A DNA stretch of 64,000 bases from [Phialemoniopsis] sp. UDSM-2020 (GCA_018873225.1 JAEILZ010000004.1:124001-188000), one strand, 5' to 3'; positions 43,182 through 55,349 are shown, counted from the stretch's first letter. Program-made: numbers and translations. The notes: a model not told the origin generated them from the letters alone.

Positions 43182-44053
43182 GGTGAGTGGAGGCTTCTGG
43201 TGGCATCGTCAGGGCATCACTTTTGGTATTGTCTTGCGTCCATTGAAGCCATAATAATCTTAAGACAGGCAACGTAGGAATTTCATATCAATCGAATCGG
43301 GCGAGACTTGATATTCTTATGCCAGAGATAACTTGGTTGCGATCTGATTGGAAGCTCGTGGACGTGATATCTTGCTGCCTCTGCCAGTGCTGCGCCTCTT
43401 GATCAAAACGTCGTATCTATCTACCCATTTCGTCAAAGCGCTTACGCCCGTAACGCACAACACGAGAAGCCCCTGTACCACGTGCTCGATCAATTCATTC
43501 ATGTTTCTTTTGAACAGCGCGTTACGTTTGGGACAAGCTTTGATGCAAGACCAAAAAAGTAGCAGGTAAACATCTAACACGTTTAGGTTCTAAAGCGTTG
43601 AGCAGTCATTCAAATGCTCCAAGGCCATGATCTGCGAACCATGAGGAAGTTCCTGTAACAACACTTTGCTCCAGGATGTGTTCGTTGACTGCAATGAGCC
43701 CATCGGCCAGAATTGACGTGTCTCGCTTCGTGTATCTGTGTCTGATATCATACAGGTTCGCCCTCTCATATCAGGCTAAACTTAACACCTCACGGAAGCC
43801 TAACCAACAGCACAAGACGAAATTGCTAAGTCCTGCGAGCGTGATTACTCCCATGGCAGTGCCACTCTCTAGGATCCCAGCATCGTCATAAAATGCAAAC
43901 CCCCTGTTGTCATGATCTGCAGCGCTTTCATGACCTCAAGGAGCAATGCTCAACCACTTGCTGCTCTCTTTGATGCAATAGAGAGCACGTTCCAGGACCT
44001 CGTTGGATATACGAAAGCACATCTGTATCCGCCTGTGAACCATCCGAACAAGA
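43182..44053. promoter_or_regulatory. Divergent promoter between the two paralogues
   Basis: 872 bases between two head-to-head paralogous genes. Short frames only; no repeat recognised by eye. It presumably drives both genes. Confidence 0.45.
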
Positions 44054-45047
44054 ATGTCTTTCACCAGTAGCATTCAGGCAATGGCTACCCCCGCGCCCAC
44101 GCTACAAGCAGCCACAGCCATGACAACACCCTTCGTACAGCCTTCTGATTGCACCGACATCTTCTCTTCCACATCTGTATCTATGACCTCCGCCTTTGGT
44201 TCAGGAGTGTCGATAATCCTACCAGTTGCCGTCTCTGATATGAACGACCAGCGGTTCTCCGCGTGCCAGCCGTCAGGGTGGGATTCCGGAAGCGGTCGCC
44301 TTGCTTTCGGCCTAGCTGTATGTCCCAGCGGCTGGGCGGCATGGGATATGAACATTCACGCAAAGCATGCACCACCCCGCGATCGGTTCAGCACGGCCTT
44401 TTGTTGTGCAGGGTGAGGGCATCCGTTGTGCGGCTTATATACCATACGCATGAGTTAACACCCGCACTAGTGATTTCCGTTACGACCGCCTTACTTTTTA
44501 CCAGGAAGGACTCTACACAGTCAACGATCCCGAGCCGTCAGCGCTGGGAAGCATCGCGTGTTTCAAAACGATATATGAAACAGAAACCACCGTGGAAACC
44601 CTGCGGGCTTGCACCTCGACATGGGTAACCTCAAGCCTCATTCAGATACAATTCCACAGACCATATGAGATTAGTTGGAGTGCACAAGACACTCCGACGT
44701 TGCAACCACAGCCGCCGAACCTCGATTCTTGTGATTATCCAATCCATAACTGGACTGAAGGTGACACCGATAAATGCAGACAGCGGGATAGGGGCGGGCC
44801 CGGCCTCGACATGATTGCAATCTATTGCATTCCACTTTTTGTACTGGCAGTAGTGGGCTTGTGCTGTTGCTGCTGTTGGTATAACAACAAGAAGAAGAAG
44901 GAAGGTCGGGAGAGGAGGGCAAGGGCTCTGAGGGAGCAGCTGCAACATCCAGTGGCATACTCGATGGAGGTTGTCGGAGGGAGACTTTCGCCACCACCTC
45001 CACCATCATATGATTCTACAGTAGCTGAATATGGGAAAGATAGGTAG
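44054..45047 (+). CDS. Cys-rich single-pass membrane protein with proline-tyrosine tail (paralogue B)
   Basis: Two exons (44054-44412, 44471-45047) encode 311 residues; the acceptor at 44470 is the one that keeps frame and gives CCAGGDFRYDRLTFYQEGLYTV. The same blocks as paralogue A appear in the same order: SDCTDIF, FSACQPSGWD, VCPSGWAAWD, TAFCCAGG, ACFKTIY, ACTSTW, the HRPYEISW block (A has YRVLWRAAD) and SCDYPIHNWTEGDTDKC. The helix AIYCIPLFVLAVVGLCCCCCW has five consecutive cysteines; a KKKK stop-transfer follows, then PPPPPSYDS near the end. Sequence identity to A looks low outside the cysteines, so the duplication is old. Function unknown. Confidence 0.82.
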
Positions 45048-45377
45048 TTTTGAACCAGTTAGAAGCGTAGGATGTCCGGAGGCCTGGAGGACTGCTTCAG
45101 CATCATACCTGTCGACCAATACCACAAATGGTCCCACGAGAAAATCACAAGATTGACTGTCAATAATTTGTGGAGGGAGGCATATGCGGTTGCATTTTTC
45201 TAACTTATTTCTTTCTCTCAAGCAAGAACCAGTAGCAGAGTGTATGCCGTGACTGGTATTGCTTGATTCGCCATGCGGACAGGTGAGCTCCAGCATGTGG
45301 CATAGAAAGCTCTGTCTTGACTTGTGCTTTGAAGGACCTCTGATACCTCAGGGTCTAAGTCGTGAGAGTTTCGGCAC
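45048..45377. other. Intergenic, convergent 3' ends
   Basis: 330 bases between converging genes. No gene or repeat seen. Confidence 0.4.
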
Positions 45378-47361
45378 TCATTTGACCTCCACAGTGGCGA
45401 CTCGAGCCTCGACGCCGGCTTCCACGCCCTTCTCCAGCCTGTCACCATTGTCAAGCCGAGTGAGCATGGAGCCCAGACCTGATGACTTCCATTCTAAGCG
45501 AAAAGATGATTTGTCAGTACGCTTTTACGGAACCATGTTTAAAGCATTTGCTTACCTCTGGTCCTCCAGGCCGGTACCTTTGCCTCCATCATCTCGTCAA
45601 CTTCTTCTAGGGACCTTTGGATATGTCAGCATGCTTCACCCAAACGAAGGAATGTAATGACTGTACCTGTTGGTCATCTCGGGCATGAAGAAGAACAGGA
45701 GGATGATAAAGACAGCCGAGATGCTCCCATAAATCAGACCGACCCGGGCGCCCAGGTTGGCGTACGGGGCTTTAAGAAGGTACGGAAGGGTGAATGTGAT
45801 GACGAAGTTGCACACGTTCGCAACGCTCCAGTGCAACATGACCGACTTGTCACGAAGGCTGGTGTGGGGGATCTCAGACTTGACAACTTGCATGCTACAT
45901 GCTGTGGTTAGAAGGAAAGCAATTAAAAGCGGTATGTGAAGGGGACTTACTTGGAGCCGAAACCAACAGTGTAGAAGGCCGGGAACATGATGGTCATGGC
46001 CAGGATCGTGTTCGACAGGTTCTTGTTGGGCGACTTGATCGTTCCGAGTCCACCCATGATCATCAAGCACACAGCCGAGATGGAGCCGGCAGTGAGGGAC
46101 AAACGTCTTCGGCCAGTGTACTCGACAAAAAAGATGACAAACAGACAGGCGATGACGAGAAGGGACCGTTTGATCATAGTTCCAGTGAAGGGATCCATGA
46201 TGTTGAGTTGCTTGAGAAAGACGGCACCACTGTGAAGAAGGATCAAGGTCAGAAACGTTTTGTGCTGTGTTATAGTTGTTGCGGATTGTGACTTACTAGT
46301 TGCTAGCGAAAGTTTGACCGGTCAACTGCGTAGCGGCCGCACACATAAGACCGATCCATGTCCGGCGCTGTATGATAGTCAGTATCAGGGTGGACTCGTG
46401 GTGTATGCGTATGCCATCTTACGTTGTTGCTGCCTTTGAAGAGCTCCTTCCACTGGCCCTGTGTGGTAGCAGTGCGGATAGTCTCCATGATAAGGTTGGC
46501 TTCCTCCTCGCCATTGTAGTCTGGTCGGGCGCCGTGGAGATAGTACAGGCTGTCCACGGCCTTCTGGTATTGCTCCTGGCGTAGCAACCAACGGGGCGAC
46601 TCGGGGAGCAGGGTGATGGTTAGCAGCACCAAGACCGGGAAGATTAGAACCAGAGCGATGGGCAGCTGCCAGCTGACGTTGCTGTCGATCTTGCTTGTGA
46701 AGTTGGTGACGATGGAAGCGATGAATGCGGCAAACATGTGGCTGAAGGCGTAGGTGGCGACCACTGTCCAAGTGATTAGCTAAATGATGGAGGAAGAAGT
46801 CAGATAGTAACGTGGCGCGTACCAGAGCCTCGCACAGCGGCCGGAACAATCTCAGCGAGATACATTGGTACGAGGGCAGCCTCCATTCCCACGTGGATGT
46901 ACAGAATGAGACGCCCTCCCAGTGCCTGGCCGTAGTTGAGTGCGAAGAAGCTCAATAGCACGCCTGCGATGCAGATCACATTCATGATGCCGACCACGAT
47001 GCGACGCCCCCAGCGTTCACTGATCATCGAGGCCGCAACCACTCCGATTCCGTAGGTGATGAGGGGGAAAGAGTTGAGGTATGCCAGGCGACCGGCGGAC
47101 ATTTCCCATGTCTTGGTCTTCGAGTTGAATTCGCCGAACTGCTTGTCATAGTCTGCCAATTTGAACCAGTCAGAAAGGAGAGCCCTGCATGAAGGTGCTG
47201 CTGCTTGATAACTCACAATCCATGGCTTGCACCGTGGCAATGACCGATGTCTCGAAGCCATAGGTGAAGACACTGGTGCCGAGAAGGATAACACACATCA
47301 GCACATTAGAAGTCAGGTGCTTCGAAAGCTTGTAGTTGTGGTTCCCTAGGAACTTCCACAT
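45378..47361 (-). CDS. MFS sugar transporter A
   Basis: A gene of about eight short exons from the ATG at 47361 (MWKFLGNHNYKL) to the TGA at 45378. Clear exon joins are MD-YYDKQFGEF, TNR-SLEEVDEMMEAKVPAWRTR and R-EWKSSGLGSM. Sugar-porter signatures are visible: GYGFETS-like first helix (VFTYGFETSVIA), ISERWGRRI between helices 2 and 3, PESPRWLL after helix 6, VEYTGRRRLS between helices 8 and 9, and PEMTNRSLEEVDEM after helix 12. It belongs to the fungal sugar porter family in the plasma membrane; the substrate may be a sugar, polyol or sugar acid. Its upstream region carries three CGG-N4-CGG repeats 650-820 bases from the start. It lies next to a P450 and a Zn2Cys6 regulator. Confidence 0.9.
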
Positions 47362-48447
47362 GGTGACGTCTGGAATGGGTGCAAACCGCCGTACTTTGGT
47401 GATATGAGGTGGGTTGAAAAGAGGTTGTCTAGAGATCGCCAGGGACCTGGATAGGGATTGACTGATATAAATATTCTGTTGGGGCCCCTGTAGCTTTAGC
47501 TTGGCTCGAAAGACACGCCAAGAATTGCGACATCTACTTGTAGAACGAAGACAGGTACAAGGAAATGCCACCGAAGAGGGTGCATTCTTGCATGTCCTGG
47601 ATCGTATTCTCGGGGAGGCAAACTTCAGGGAGGGGGAGAATTGTCTTGGCCCCCGAGTTCACCGTTGACTACGAAAGGATCGAAGTTAGAGAAAGCATTC
47701 ACAAACGCGAGATTCGGGGGGCAAAAGAGACCAGAGGAATCTAGGCTTCCCATGACTTGACATGATCTTGAAAAGTCAAACCGCGCCAACTCCCAATTCT
47801 CTCCGCATTATGCTTGGCTTCTTTCCCCATTTCCCCCATAACCCCAAGTTCTCACCATAATGCTACACCTGATTGGCAATCATCTTGCTCTCAAGACCCA
47901 TTACGGGGATGCCATGGGGATCGTAGGTAGAATTCCCGGTGCTCCTCGAGTCTTGGCTGCAAGCAGTGTGATCGATGCTTAGCGGCACTAGCCGCGAGAT
48001 GTGCATTTTGCCAAGCCGGGAGTCGGTGGGTTAGCCAAAAGGAGCAGACCTTAAAGCTTGGCAATACCAAGACTTCCCTGCCAAGCCGGTACTCGGAATT
48101 CTTACTACAAACAACACAGAAATCGATGGCGAGCTCGCGTCGCAAATACCAGCCTGGAGGCACTGCCAAGTCGGTAGTCGGACGACAGTCATGATAGAGT
48201 TAGAAAAGTTTCGCTTATTGTATTGAACACCGACCACTAACGAGCACCCCATTCTTCTCCGAGGTTGAATGAATTACTGGCCCTGGATCACCTCAGGGGA
48301 ATCAAGCAGCACACTCAGCTCAGCAGCCCCATATCGACCGGAGCCGTTACCCTGGATAACTCAGCTCTGAACAGCAGTCGATTGACCTCTGCACCATGAC
48401 TAGACCTGAATTTCCTTGGCTATTCCATGTCTCGAAATGCTTGTGCA
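47362..48447. promoter_or_regulatory. Promoter region of sugar transporter A
   Basis: Contains the promoter of transporter A and the 3' end of the P450 gene. The only notable structure is a set of three 18-base direct repeats at 48008-48181, described separately. No gene is seen. Confidence 0.5.
48008..48181. promoter_or_regulatory. Three direct repeats with CGG-N4-CGG cores
   Basis: Copies at 48008-48025, 48079-48096 and 48164-48181 share TGCCAAG, Y, CGG, four bases, CGG. The spacers are GAGT, TACT and TAGT; starts are 71 and 85 bases apart. Directly repeated CGG triplets are the type of site bound by Zn2Cys6 dimers, and such a regulator is encoded at 50564. The link is inferred. Confidence 0.6.
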
Positions 48448-49971
48448 TCAAGCTCTCCTTGATACCTTGACGGGTAGAGGCTTGGTGTGAGCACTGAAGT
48501 TCTCCTCGATACCCAGATCCCAGTCCTCCGACGGCAATGCAAAGTCATACCGCGAAAATAGCAATGCGATGATCAGCGCCATCTCGAAATAGGCGATGTT
48601 GCGCCCGATGCACGCCCGGCCGCCCTGTGAAAAGGCCAGGAATCCGCGCTGCATCGCACTGGCATCCTCTCGGAGCCAACGTTCCGGCACGTACTCCTCC
48701 GGCCTCTCGTGGAAGATCTCCGCATCTCGGTGAACAGTGTGCGTCGACACCGACACCGTGACGCCACTCGGTAGCCACTCGCCGTCGACGCGCATGCCCT
48801 CGCGCGGCGTGAGGCGCGGCAGCCCACCCTCGATCGAAGGGCGCAGGCGCATCGCCTCGTCGATGCACGCGCGTAGATATGGTAGGTCCTTGACGTCGTC
48901 GTACCGCGGCACGGGGCCGGCCGTCTTGTCGAACAACCCGGCAGCATCCAGCTCGGCACGCAGCTTGGCGGCGCAGGCCGGGTACCGCGCCAGCAGCCAA
49001 ATGGTGTTGGTCAGAGCGATCTCGGTGTTCTCGCCCGCCGCGTTGAACATGTTGGCCGACTCGGTGACGAGCTCGCCGAGCTCGAGGGCGAGGGCGTCGC
49101 CTTGCCTGTCGTATAGCATCGTCGTCATCAGGTCGTCGAGGGGCCCCTGCCCTGCCCGTAGACGCTGCGTATCCATACGTAGACGGTTGCGCACAAAGTG
49201 CAGCGTGACGTCGCGCAGGCCCTGACCAGTGCTCCAACCGGGATGCCACTGCGTGAGATACTTGATCAGTCGCAGGGACCGTGGCGCCCAGGCGCCCGCT
49301 GTGCCGACACGGCCCGAGTCGATCATGCTCTGGTACATGTCTGCCTCGTACAGGCGGCCGTCGGGGGTCTCGGCGCCAGTGACGGTGGACTCGCGCTCGA
49401 GGAAGTTGGGGTCCTGCGCGTAGAGGAGGACACTAGCAATCTCGTAGGTCGTGTGAAGCATCATGCGCTTCATGTCGACCACGCATCCCTCCTTGGCGTC
49501 CAAGACCTTGACGAGGCGTCTCAAGTGCGTGCCAGCGAGCTCTTCCAGCTGGACAACATTCTTTTGTGCCAGTGCAGCGGCGAATCGGCGTCGCTTAACG
49601 CTGTGCACGGCCTTCTCTTGTGCGTCCGAGATGTTGGCGTGTGTCGAGACCAGCGTGCCGTAGAAGTGGTCCTTGATCGTTGGTGTGCCGTGTCCGTATA
49701 TGTCTTTTATTGCCTGCAGTGATGCGAACGAGACATGGCTTGGTCCTACTCGAACAATCGGGCCGTATTTTTTGTGCGCTGCGTGAACGGCGATGGTTCG
49801 AGTGTGGAAGTACTGGTGGAGGACGCCCCAGGCATTCGTTAACGCCGCGCAAGACACGCTCGGAAATCGGCGTAGTTTCTGACCATCTACCACGTACAGG
49901 TAAAGAGGGTAGATGAAGGCATAGAGGGTGAGCAGGCAAAGAGCAGCCTGAGCGATCAAAATCCCGTACAT
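48448..49971 (-). CDS. Cytochrome P450 monooxygenase
   Basis: Single exon, 507 residues, a full-length microsomal class II P450. The N-terminus has a membrane anchor (ILIAQAALCLLTLYAFIYPLYLYVV). The I-helix oxygen-binding motif is AGENTEIA, the K-helix ExxR is EAMRLRPS, the PERW motif is VPERWLRE, and the haem loop is FSQGGRACIGRN with its cysteine about 55 residues from the end. The general pattern recalls the benzoate-4-monooxygenase-like (CYP53-related) fungal P450s, but I cannot assign a family by eye. A separate NADPH-P450 reductase gene lies 5 kb away. Together with transporters and a Zn2Cys6 factor this suggests inducible oxidation of an imported compound; a biosynthetic role is not excluded. 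Confidence 0.93.
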   Translation of the reverse strand: MYGILIAQAALCLLTLYAFIYPLYLYVVDGQKLRRFPSVSCAALTNAWGVLHQYFHTRTIAVHAAHKKYGPIVRVGPSHVSFASLQAIKDIYGHGTPTIKDHFYGTLVSTHANISDAQEKAVHSVKRRRFAAALAQKNVVQLEELAGTHLRRLVKVLDAKEGCVVDMKRMMLHTTYEIASVLLYAQDPNFLERESTVTGAETPDGRLYEADMYQSMIDSGRVGTAGAWAPRSLRLIKYLTQWHPGWSTGQGLRDVTLHFVRNRLRMDTQRLRAGQGPLDDLMTTMLYDRQGDALALELGELVTESANMFNAAGENTEIALTNTIWLLARYPACAAKLRAELDAAGLFDKTAGPVPRYDDVKDLPYLRACIDEAMRLRPSIEGGLPRLTPREGMRVDGEWLPSGVTVSVSTHTVHRDAEIFHERPEEYVPERWLREDASAMQRGFLAFSQGGRACIGRNIAYFEMALIIALLFSRYDFALPSEDWDLGIEENFSAHTKPLPVKVSRRA

Positions 49972-50563
49972 AGGTGAATATCGTGCTGAGATGAGACAGA
50001 CGTGGATTTGACGGAGATGCTAAGAGCTTCTCGCGCTGAGAATGAATGAAGGAAAGATGGCCAATATCAATGCAATTATGATTGTCCACGGGAAAAGTAA
50101 GAGACTTGGTTTACATGTATGGTGGTCGTCAGTCGAGCAAGAGAACGTAGGTCTTTATCGCCAACTCTCTAACGCCTGCTTGACTCCGCTGAAGAGCCCG
50201 TGATGGAAATGGCTAGCACTTTGGCAATCCCGTTTCGATTTTCAGATCTCGTCCAAACACCTCTTGCATGCCTGATACGTCCAGCATGCTCCAAGGCCCG
50301 GAAATAACTGGAGCATGAACCTATCTCGGTCGACAATCTCCACCTTGGGCCATCTGGAGAACATCACTAGCGTTGGCGATCGGCAAGCCCGGTTCATTAT
50401 TACCGAAAGAGGCTTTTTCAGACCGCGAGCTTTTTTAGTCCGTCATCGAACCGATCTCTCTGCAACGACGCCACGACTCGATCTCGAGCCATACGATATT
50501 TACCTCTTCTTTGGACCAGTCCCCTTTGTTCCGATTCGAATGAGGATTCCATCTTAGGAAAAA
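49972..50563. promoter_or_regulatory. Divergent promoter of P450 and regulator genes
   Basis: 592 bases between head-to-head genes. Several CGG/CCG triplets occur (for example near 50330 and 50382) but none forms the CGG-N4-CGG pattern found at 48.0-48.2 kb. No gene is seen. Confidence 0.45.
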
Positions 50564-52704
50564 ATGACCGAGCCAGAGAAAACCCCGGGGCGTCGTCGGT
50601 CTCGGAACAAGATTACATGGTAAGTAAATCTCCTGCTCGCTTTAGCTTACCCTAGAGCACTACATAGAGTTCGTTCGAGACGCATCTGACACGGGCTGGG
50701 CCATTTCTAGTAAGACTTGCCGGTCTCGCAAGATACGATGTATGTAACTCCGATCACTGGGCCACTGTGTCCACCCAATGACATGTTGTGCAGGTGACGG
50801 AAACAGTCCATCATGCAAGCGGTGTTTACAGTCCGGAAGACGATGTTCGTATACGGAGACACGTGGATTTACTTTCCGATATAGCAAATTGTCCTCGGTG
50901 GCCGACCCATCGTCAAATGAGACCCACACGAGTCCAGACCAGGCCGATGCTTTGGACGTTGAGCAGCCTGTGGACTTCACCCACCCTGACACTTCTACTC
51001 CTGCGATTGGGGCATCGTCTGCCGCAACTGTTGACGCCTCAGCTGTATTCCCGATACTAGACTCCGGGCCATCCCCGTTCTCCGGACATACCTTTCCGGT
51101 CCATACACCGATCCATGTTGGGGCCAGTCCGCAGTACACTGTCTCGCCGCACGAGGCTGCTCATCTAAACTACTCAACGCCTGCCCCCTTGGTCCCTCCA
51201 GGGCCTGTCACGTTTCGAGAGTCTCATGGTAGTACTGTTACCCATCTTTCGACCAATTAGCTAAGACTGACACAATCGACCACTGGACAGACTATGCAGT
51301 TACACAGGCAACACAATCACCTCCGAATCAACCGAACCGATCTCTATCACCCCTTGAGGGTGAGTTGCTACACTTCTATGTCTCCAATATTGGCCCCTGG
51401 GTGAGATAATTATCATTGGTACCATAAACTTTCATGATCGGCGTGTCTCACTAGTATCTAGCTTGACGTGACAAGCCCCGAGAGGCATTACACATACACT
51501 GTGCCCCCGTACGCTCGTTCCTCATCTTGTGACTAAGTTTACTATTAACACGGCTAACAGGCTCGCTTTGAAATGGCCCCTGCTTTTCTATGCTGTCATG
51601 GCTTGCGCTGCCCATGTCATTCGGCTCACGTCCGAAGGTCGCAGCGACTTGGCCGACGATGAAGACCACTATCAGCACAACTGTTTACGTCTGCTCATCC
51701 CTGTCCTGGATGATGTCGTGGCGGCGGTACGCGACGAGGTTGTTCTGGCTACGATAGTCATCTTGCGGATGAGTGAACAGTACGACGAATTCCACGTCGA
51801 CCGCCAGTTCCACCTCGTGCCCGAAGCGTTCAGTCACTATGCTGCCAGCGGACCCTCTTCTACTACCCGGGGCGGGCTGAGAGAAGCAACGTTCTACAGC
51901 TACGTCAAGAGTGACATCCGCATGGCCATTCTGGGGCGCTGTGGTACGCGTATAAGACTCGACTCGTGGCCGTTGGATACCAGCGCACCGGTAAACGATG
52001 CCGACTGGGCCAACCGGATAACCTGGCTGCTTGTTCAGACGATTAACCTTTGTTACGGGCACAATCTTCCTGGCGTGTTGTCAAGAGGGGACATAAGCCA
52101 AATGGTTGATGACTGGAAGACCAATCTCCCTGCAACTTTTGAGCCGTACTATTTCAACGAGCGCACTGACAAAGCCTTCCCTGTTATTCGTTTGCTCTGT
52201 CCGTGGCATGGTACGTTCTTCGAGACATCCGACTTGATCATAGCTGATTGTCAACGGAATAGCTGTCGGTCTGCAATTCTATCATGCGTGCAAGATTCTG
52301 CTCGCAGTACACTCTTCGGATTTTGTGCCGTTCACAGACATGATACAGTTTAACAAGCATATCAATGTGAGTGAGCTCAGTGTACTGACATTAGGCGCCA
52401 TAGCTGACAATCCTATCAGACTCAAGTTTTGACTCATGCGCGCATGTTGTGTGCTATTTCATTCTCCAATGAGCATTACGGGTGCAGGATCAACTCATCC
52501 CATTTGTTGGCTATGGGCAAGGCATCATGATAACCTCGATTCTATCGTCAAATCCGGCTAATGTCTCCTCTAGGTGCCCAATTCTTTACCGGCAAACAAG
52601 AACAGCAAACGGTATTAGATTACTTCAAGGTTCTCCAGGATGAGAATGCATGGCCTAGTTCGGCTTGTCGCGAGATGTTGGAAAGGGCATATAGCGAGGT
52701 GTAG
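50564..52704 (+). CDS. Zn2Cys6 transcription factor
   Basis: At least eight exons. Exon 1 gives MTEPEKTPGRRRSRNKIT; splicing then builds the binuclear zinc cluster CKTCRSRKIRCDGNSPSCKRC with a last Cys in GRRC, all six cysteines present. A Ser/Thr/Pro-rich linker follows, then the fungal-specific regulatory domain: LLHFYVSNIGPWLDVTSPERHY, joined to LALKWPLLFYAVMACAAHVIRL by an intron at 51509-51560, and VILRMSEQYDEF. The last intron (52517-52573) appears to have a GC donor, since only that join gives LAMGAQFFTGKQEQQ and the stop at 52704. It is nuclear and probably controls the neighbouring P450 and transporters. Exon borders near 51240-51290 and 52205-52430 are approximate. Confidence 0.85.
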
Positions 52705-52898
52705 TCTTCATTGATAAAAACTTGGAAAGTAGCAGATAGAGTTCAGGTCGCTTGACAAGATCTCTATAGAGATAGCCTATGAAAAACTATTGAATGACCA
52801 ACCTCAAGCTAATGGGCTTGTACTAGACGCTGTCGAAGATTCCTCTGATTAGGAGAGTTCCGAAGCACTTTGTGATGATGTCCCTGAACATGCATCTC

Positions 52899-54638
52899 TT
52901 AGGATGTACTGCTCTTGCTCTCCATGTGGTTCGAGGTCATGTCGACCTTCTCCGTGACAGCCTTCATGCCCGCAACAGAGACTTCGACATCACCGCCGCC
53001 CTGCTTGCGAGCAAGTCTACGCTCTTCCTTGGCCTTCCTGACCGCGACCTTCGACTTTGCGATGATGCTCCACTGGATGTTTCTCCACCAGGGCCTGCTA
53101 GCCTTGATCTCGTCGTCTCCTTCTTGTTTGGTGAACAGTGTATCAATCGCCTCGAGGGAGAGACCTGCAGTCTCGGGGTAGAAGAGCCAACAGACCGTGG
53201 CCGTGACAATGTTGAGTACAGCGAAGATGATGTACGTCTTGTATCCGATATTCTCCAGAGCCGGGGGCGTGATCTCGACCACAATGAAGTTGCCCAGGAA
53301 GTCGGCAGCTGCAGCAAGGCCTGTTCCCTTGGCTCTGAGCTTGAGAGGTAAAATCTCGGACGGATAAACCCACGACGTGCCCATCCAGCCCCAGGTGAAG
53401 CAGCCCTCGAAGAGGAAGATAAAGGCAACCGCACCGATGCCCGCGCTGTACGAGCCGTTCTCGACGCAGATGGCCTCCGCGACGAGCACGAGAGTCATAC
53501 CGATGGCCATGGAGACAAAGAGCCGTCTACGGCCGACAGCTTCGATAAGATACCACTAAGAGAAGGAACGTTAGTTTGAACAGTCAAAGCGGCTTGGTGA
53601 TGAAAAGGCTTACCGTCAGAAACGAGGCTAGGAGGTACCAAATCTGAAGGAAACCGCCCACAAACAAGGCTCGCTCCTGTGTCATACCCAGCACCGATTG
53701 GAAGATAGTTGGAGCGTAATACGAGACGATATTGATCCCGCTTGTCTGTTGCATGAACTGGATCCCCAAGGCCAAGAAGAAGCGTTTGTTTCCTTGGCAG
53801 CCGCCGTCACGGAGCAGATCTTTCCAGGAACCCTCGGCTTCGCCCTCAATTTGGATGGCGTACATGATCTCGTTCTTCTCCTGCTGCACGATCGGGTCGT
53901 CGATGGACCGATCGCGCAGCTTGGAAAGCACGAGTAGCCCTCGATCGGGAGTCTTTTCGTGAAACATGAGCCATCTGGGGGTGTCTGGCAAGAAAGCTGT
54001 GACAACAATAATGTAGATGGCAAAGACGATCTGGAATAAAAGAGGGAAGCGCCACTGCATCCCGCCCGGGTGGAAGTAGAAGGCGTAGTTGATCCAGTAC
54101 GCTAGAAGGAGGCCGAAGAGCAGAGTCGTAAGCTGACAGCATAGCAACCAGCCGCGTTGAGTGGGAAGGCAGACTTCAGACTGGTAGACTGGGCTGACAG
54201 ATGTGATGTATCCAATACCTGGAAAACCATTGGTTAGTGCCATAGGAAGAGAGTCATTTTAGCGATATGCTTACCAATCCCGGTGAATATGCGGCCAAAG
54301 ATCATCATGATGCGCTCCATCGCAGCACCCATGAGCACGGATCCAACGATCAGGAGCACAGAGCCGAAGATGAGGGCGCGCTTGCGGCCCAGGGGCTCGG
54401 CGGTAATGGCGGCGAGAATCGCACCTAGAACCGCTCCGATGTCGTACAAAGCGGTAATGGTCCCGACCATGACGGTACTGGGATGGCCCATCTGCGCGAG
54501 CCAGTACTCGGAGATGACCACGCCTGACATGACGCCTTGGTCGTACCCAAATAACAAGAATGCGGCGGAGCACACCGAGGTGATCGCAGCCACCAAGGGC
54601 GTGCCCTTGAGCCACGGAAGCCCAGCTCTATCAGCCAT
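52899..54638 (-). CDS. MFS sugar transporter B
   Basis: Three exons (start at 54638, stop at 52899), about 540 residues. The sugar-porter signatures are all present: LLFGYDQGVMSG in helix 1, EPLGRKRALIFG between helices 2 and 3, GRIFTGIGIGYITSV in helix 4 (formed across the first intron), PDTPRWLMFHEK after helix 6, QFMQQTSGINIVSYY in helix 7, VGRRRLFV, and PETAGLSLEAIDTLF after helix 12. These resemble fungal hexose or quinate/polyol transporters; the QQxSGINxVxYY motif is typical of the sugar porter family. The cytoplasmic C-terminal tail of about 80 residues is basic. It converges on the regulator gene (194 bases) and shares a promoter region with the P450 reductase gene. Confidence 0.92.
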
Positions 54639-55349
54639 TGGGGGCAGGTGAACACGATAGACGACAGAAGAAAGAGAGTGAGGGTTGGGAGATCCAATGA
54701 GAATTCGTGCGCTGCTTGAACTTGCAGGATGATGTAGTGCTTGAGAGAACGAGCGGCCTCACATCGCTGAGGCACGAGTCGATCCTTATATTCCTACCCC
54801 GGATGGTGACATCCTACCCCAGATTCATGTGAACCATGTGAACAATTGCAAAAAATGCACCCCAGGTCGCGAGAACACCCGGGTCTCCGCCCCATGGACG
54901 AGTTTTAGCGCATGAGGTCAAGATCTTCAAACCTCCGCCTTCGGCCCTAGTTGCAAGTTCCGATTTTAGCGGAGACGCAAAAATCCACTTATTCGGTCAG
55001 AAAATGCCGCTTTGGGAAGATTCTTGCCGCTGAGTTACGGTCGATGGTTTCCCGGCCTAGTGTCCGGTCGTTTCGGTTGAAGGAATTCTTTGAAGCACCG
55101 AAGCTCGGTGCACTTTACATTGAAATGAGTAAGAATGACCGAAGTAAATTATTGAACTCCGAGAAGAGAAGGAGGGGACGAGGATGGAGTGACTGACATG
55201 AGCACCCGGGCATGATGGGTCAAACGGACGACCATGAGTCCCAGTGTGAAGTCGTGGACTTCATAAAGTCGAACATCGTTGATGCCCTGGCCTGGATCAC
55301 AAATCATGATTATGGAAAAGGCATTCATCTGTCTAATTGCTAGATCGCA
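54639..55349. promoter_or_regulatory. Divergent promoter of transporter B and P450 reductase
   Basis: 711 bases between head-to-head genes. CGG triplets six bases apart (near 55066-55078) are present but no array. Nothing else recognised. Confidence 0.4.
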
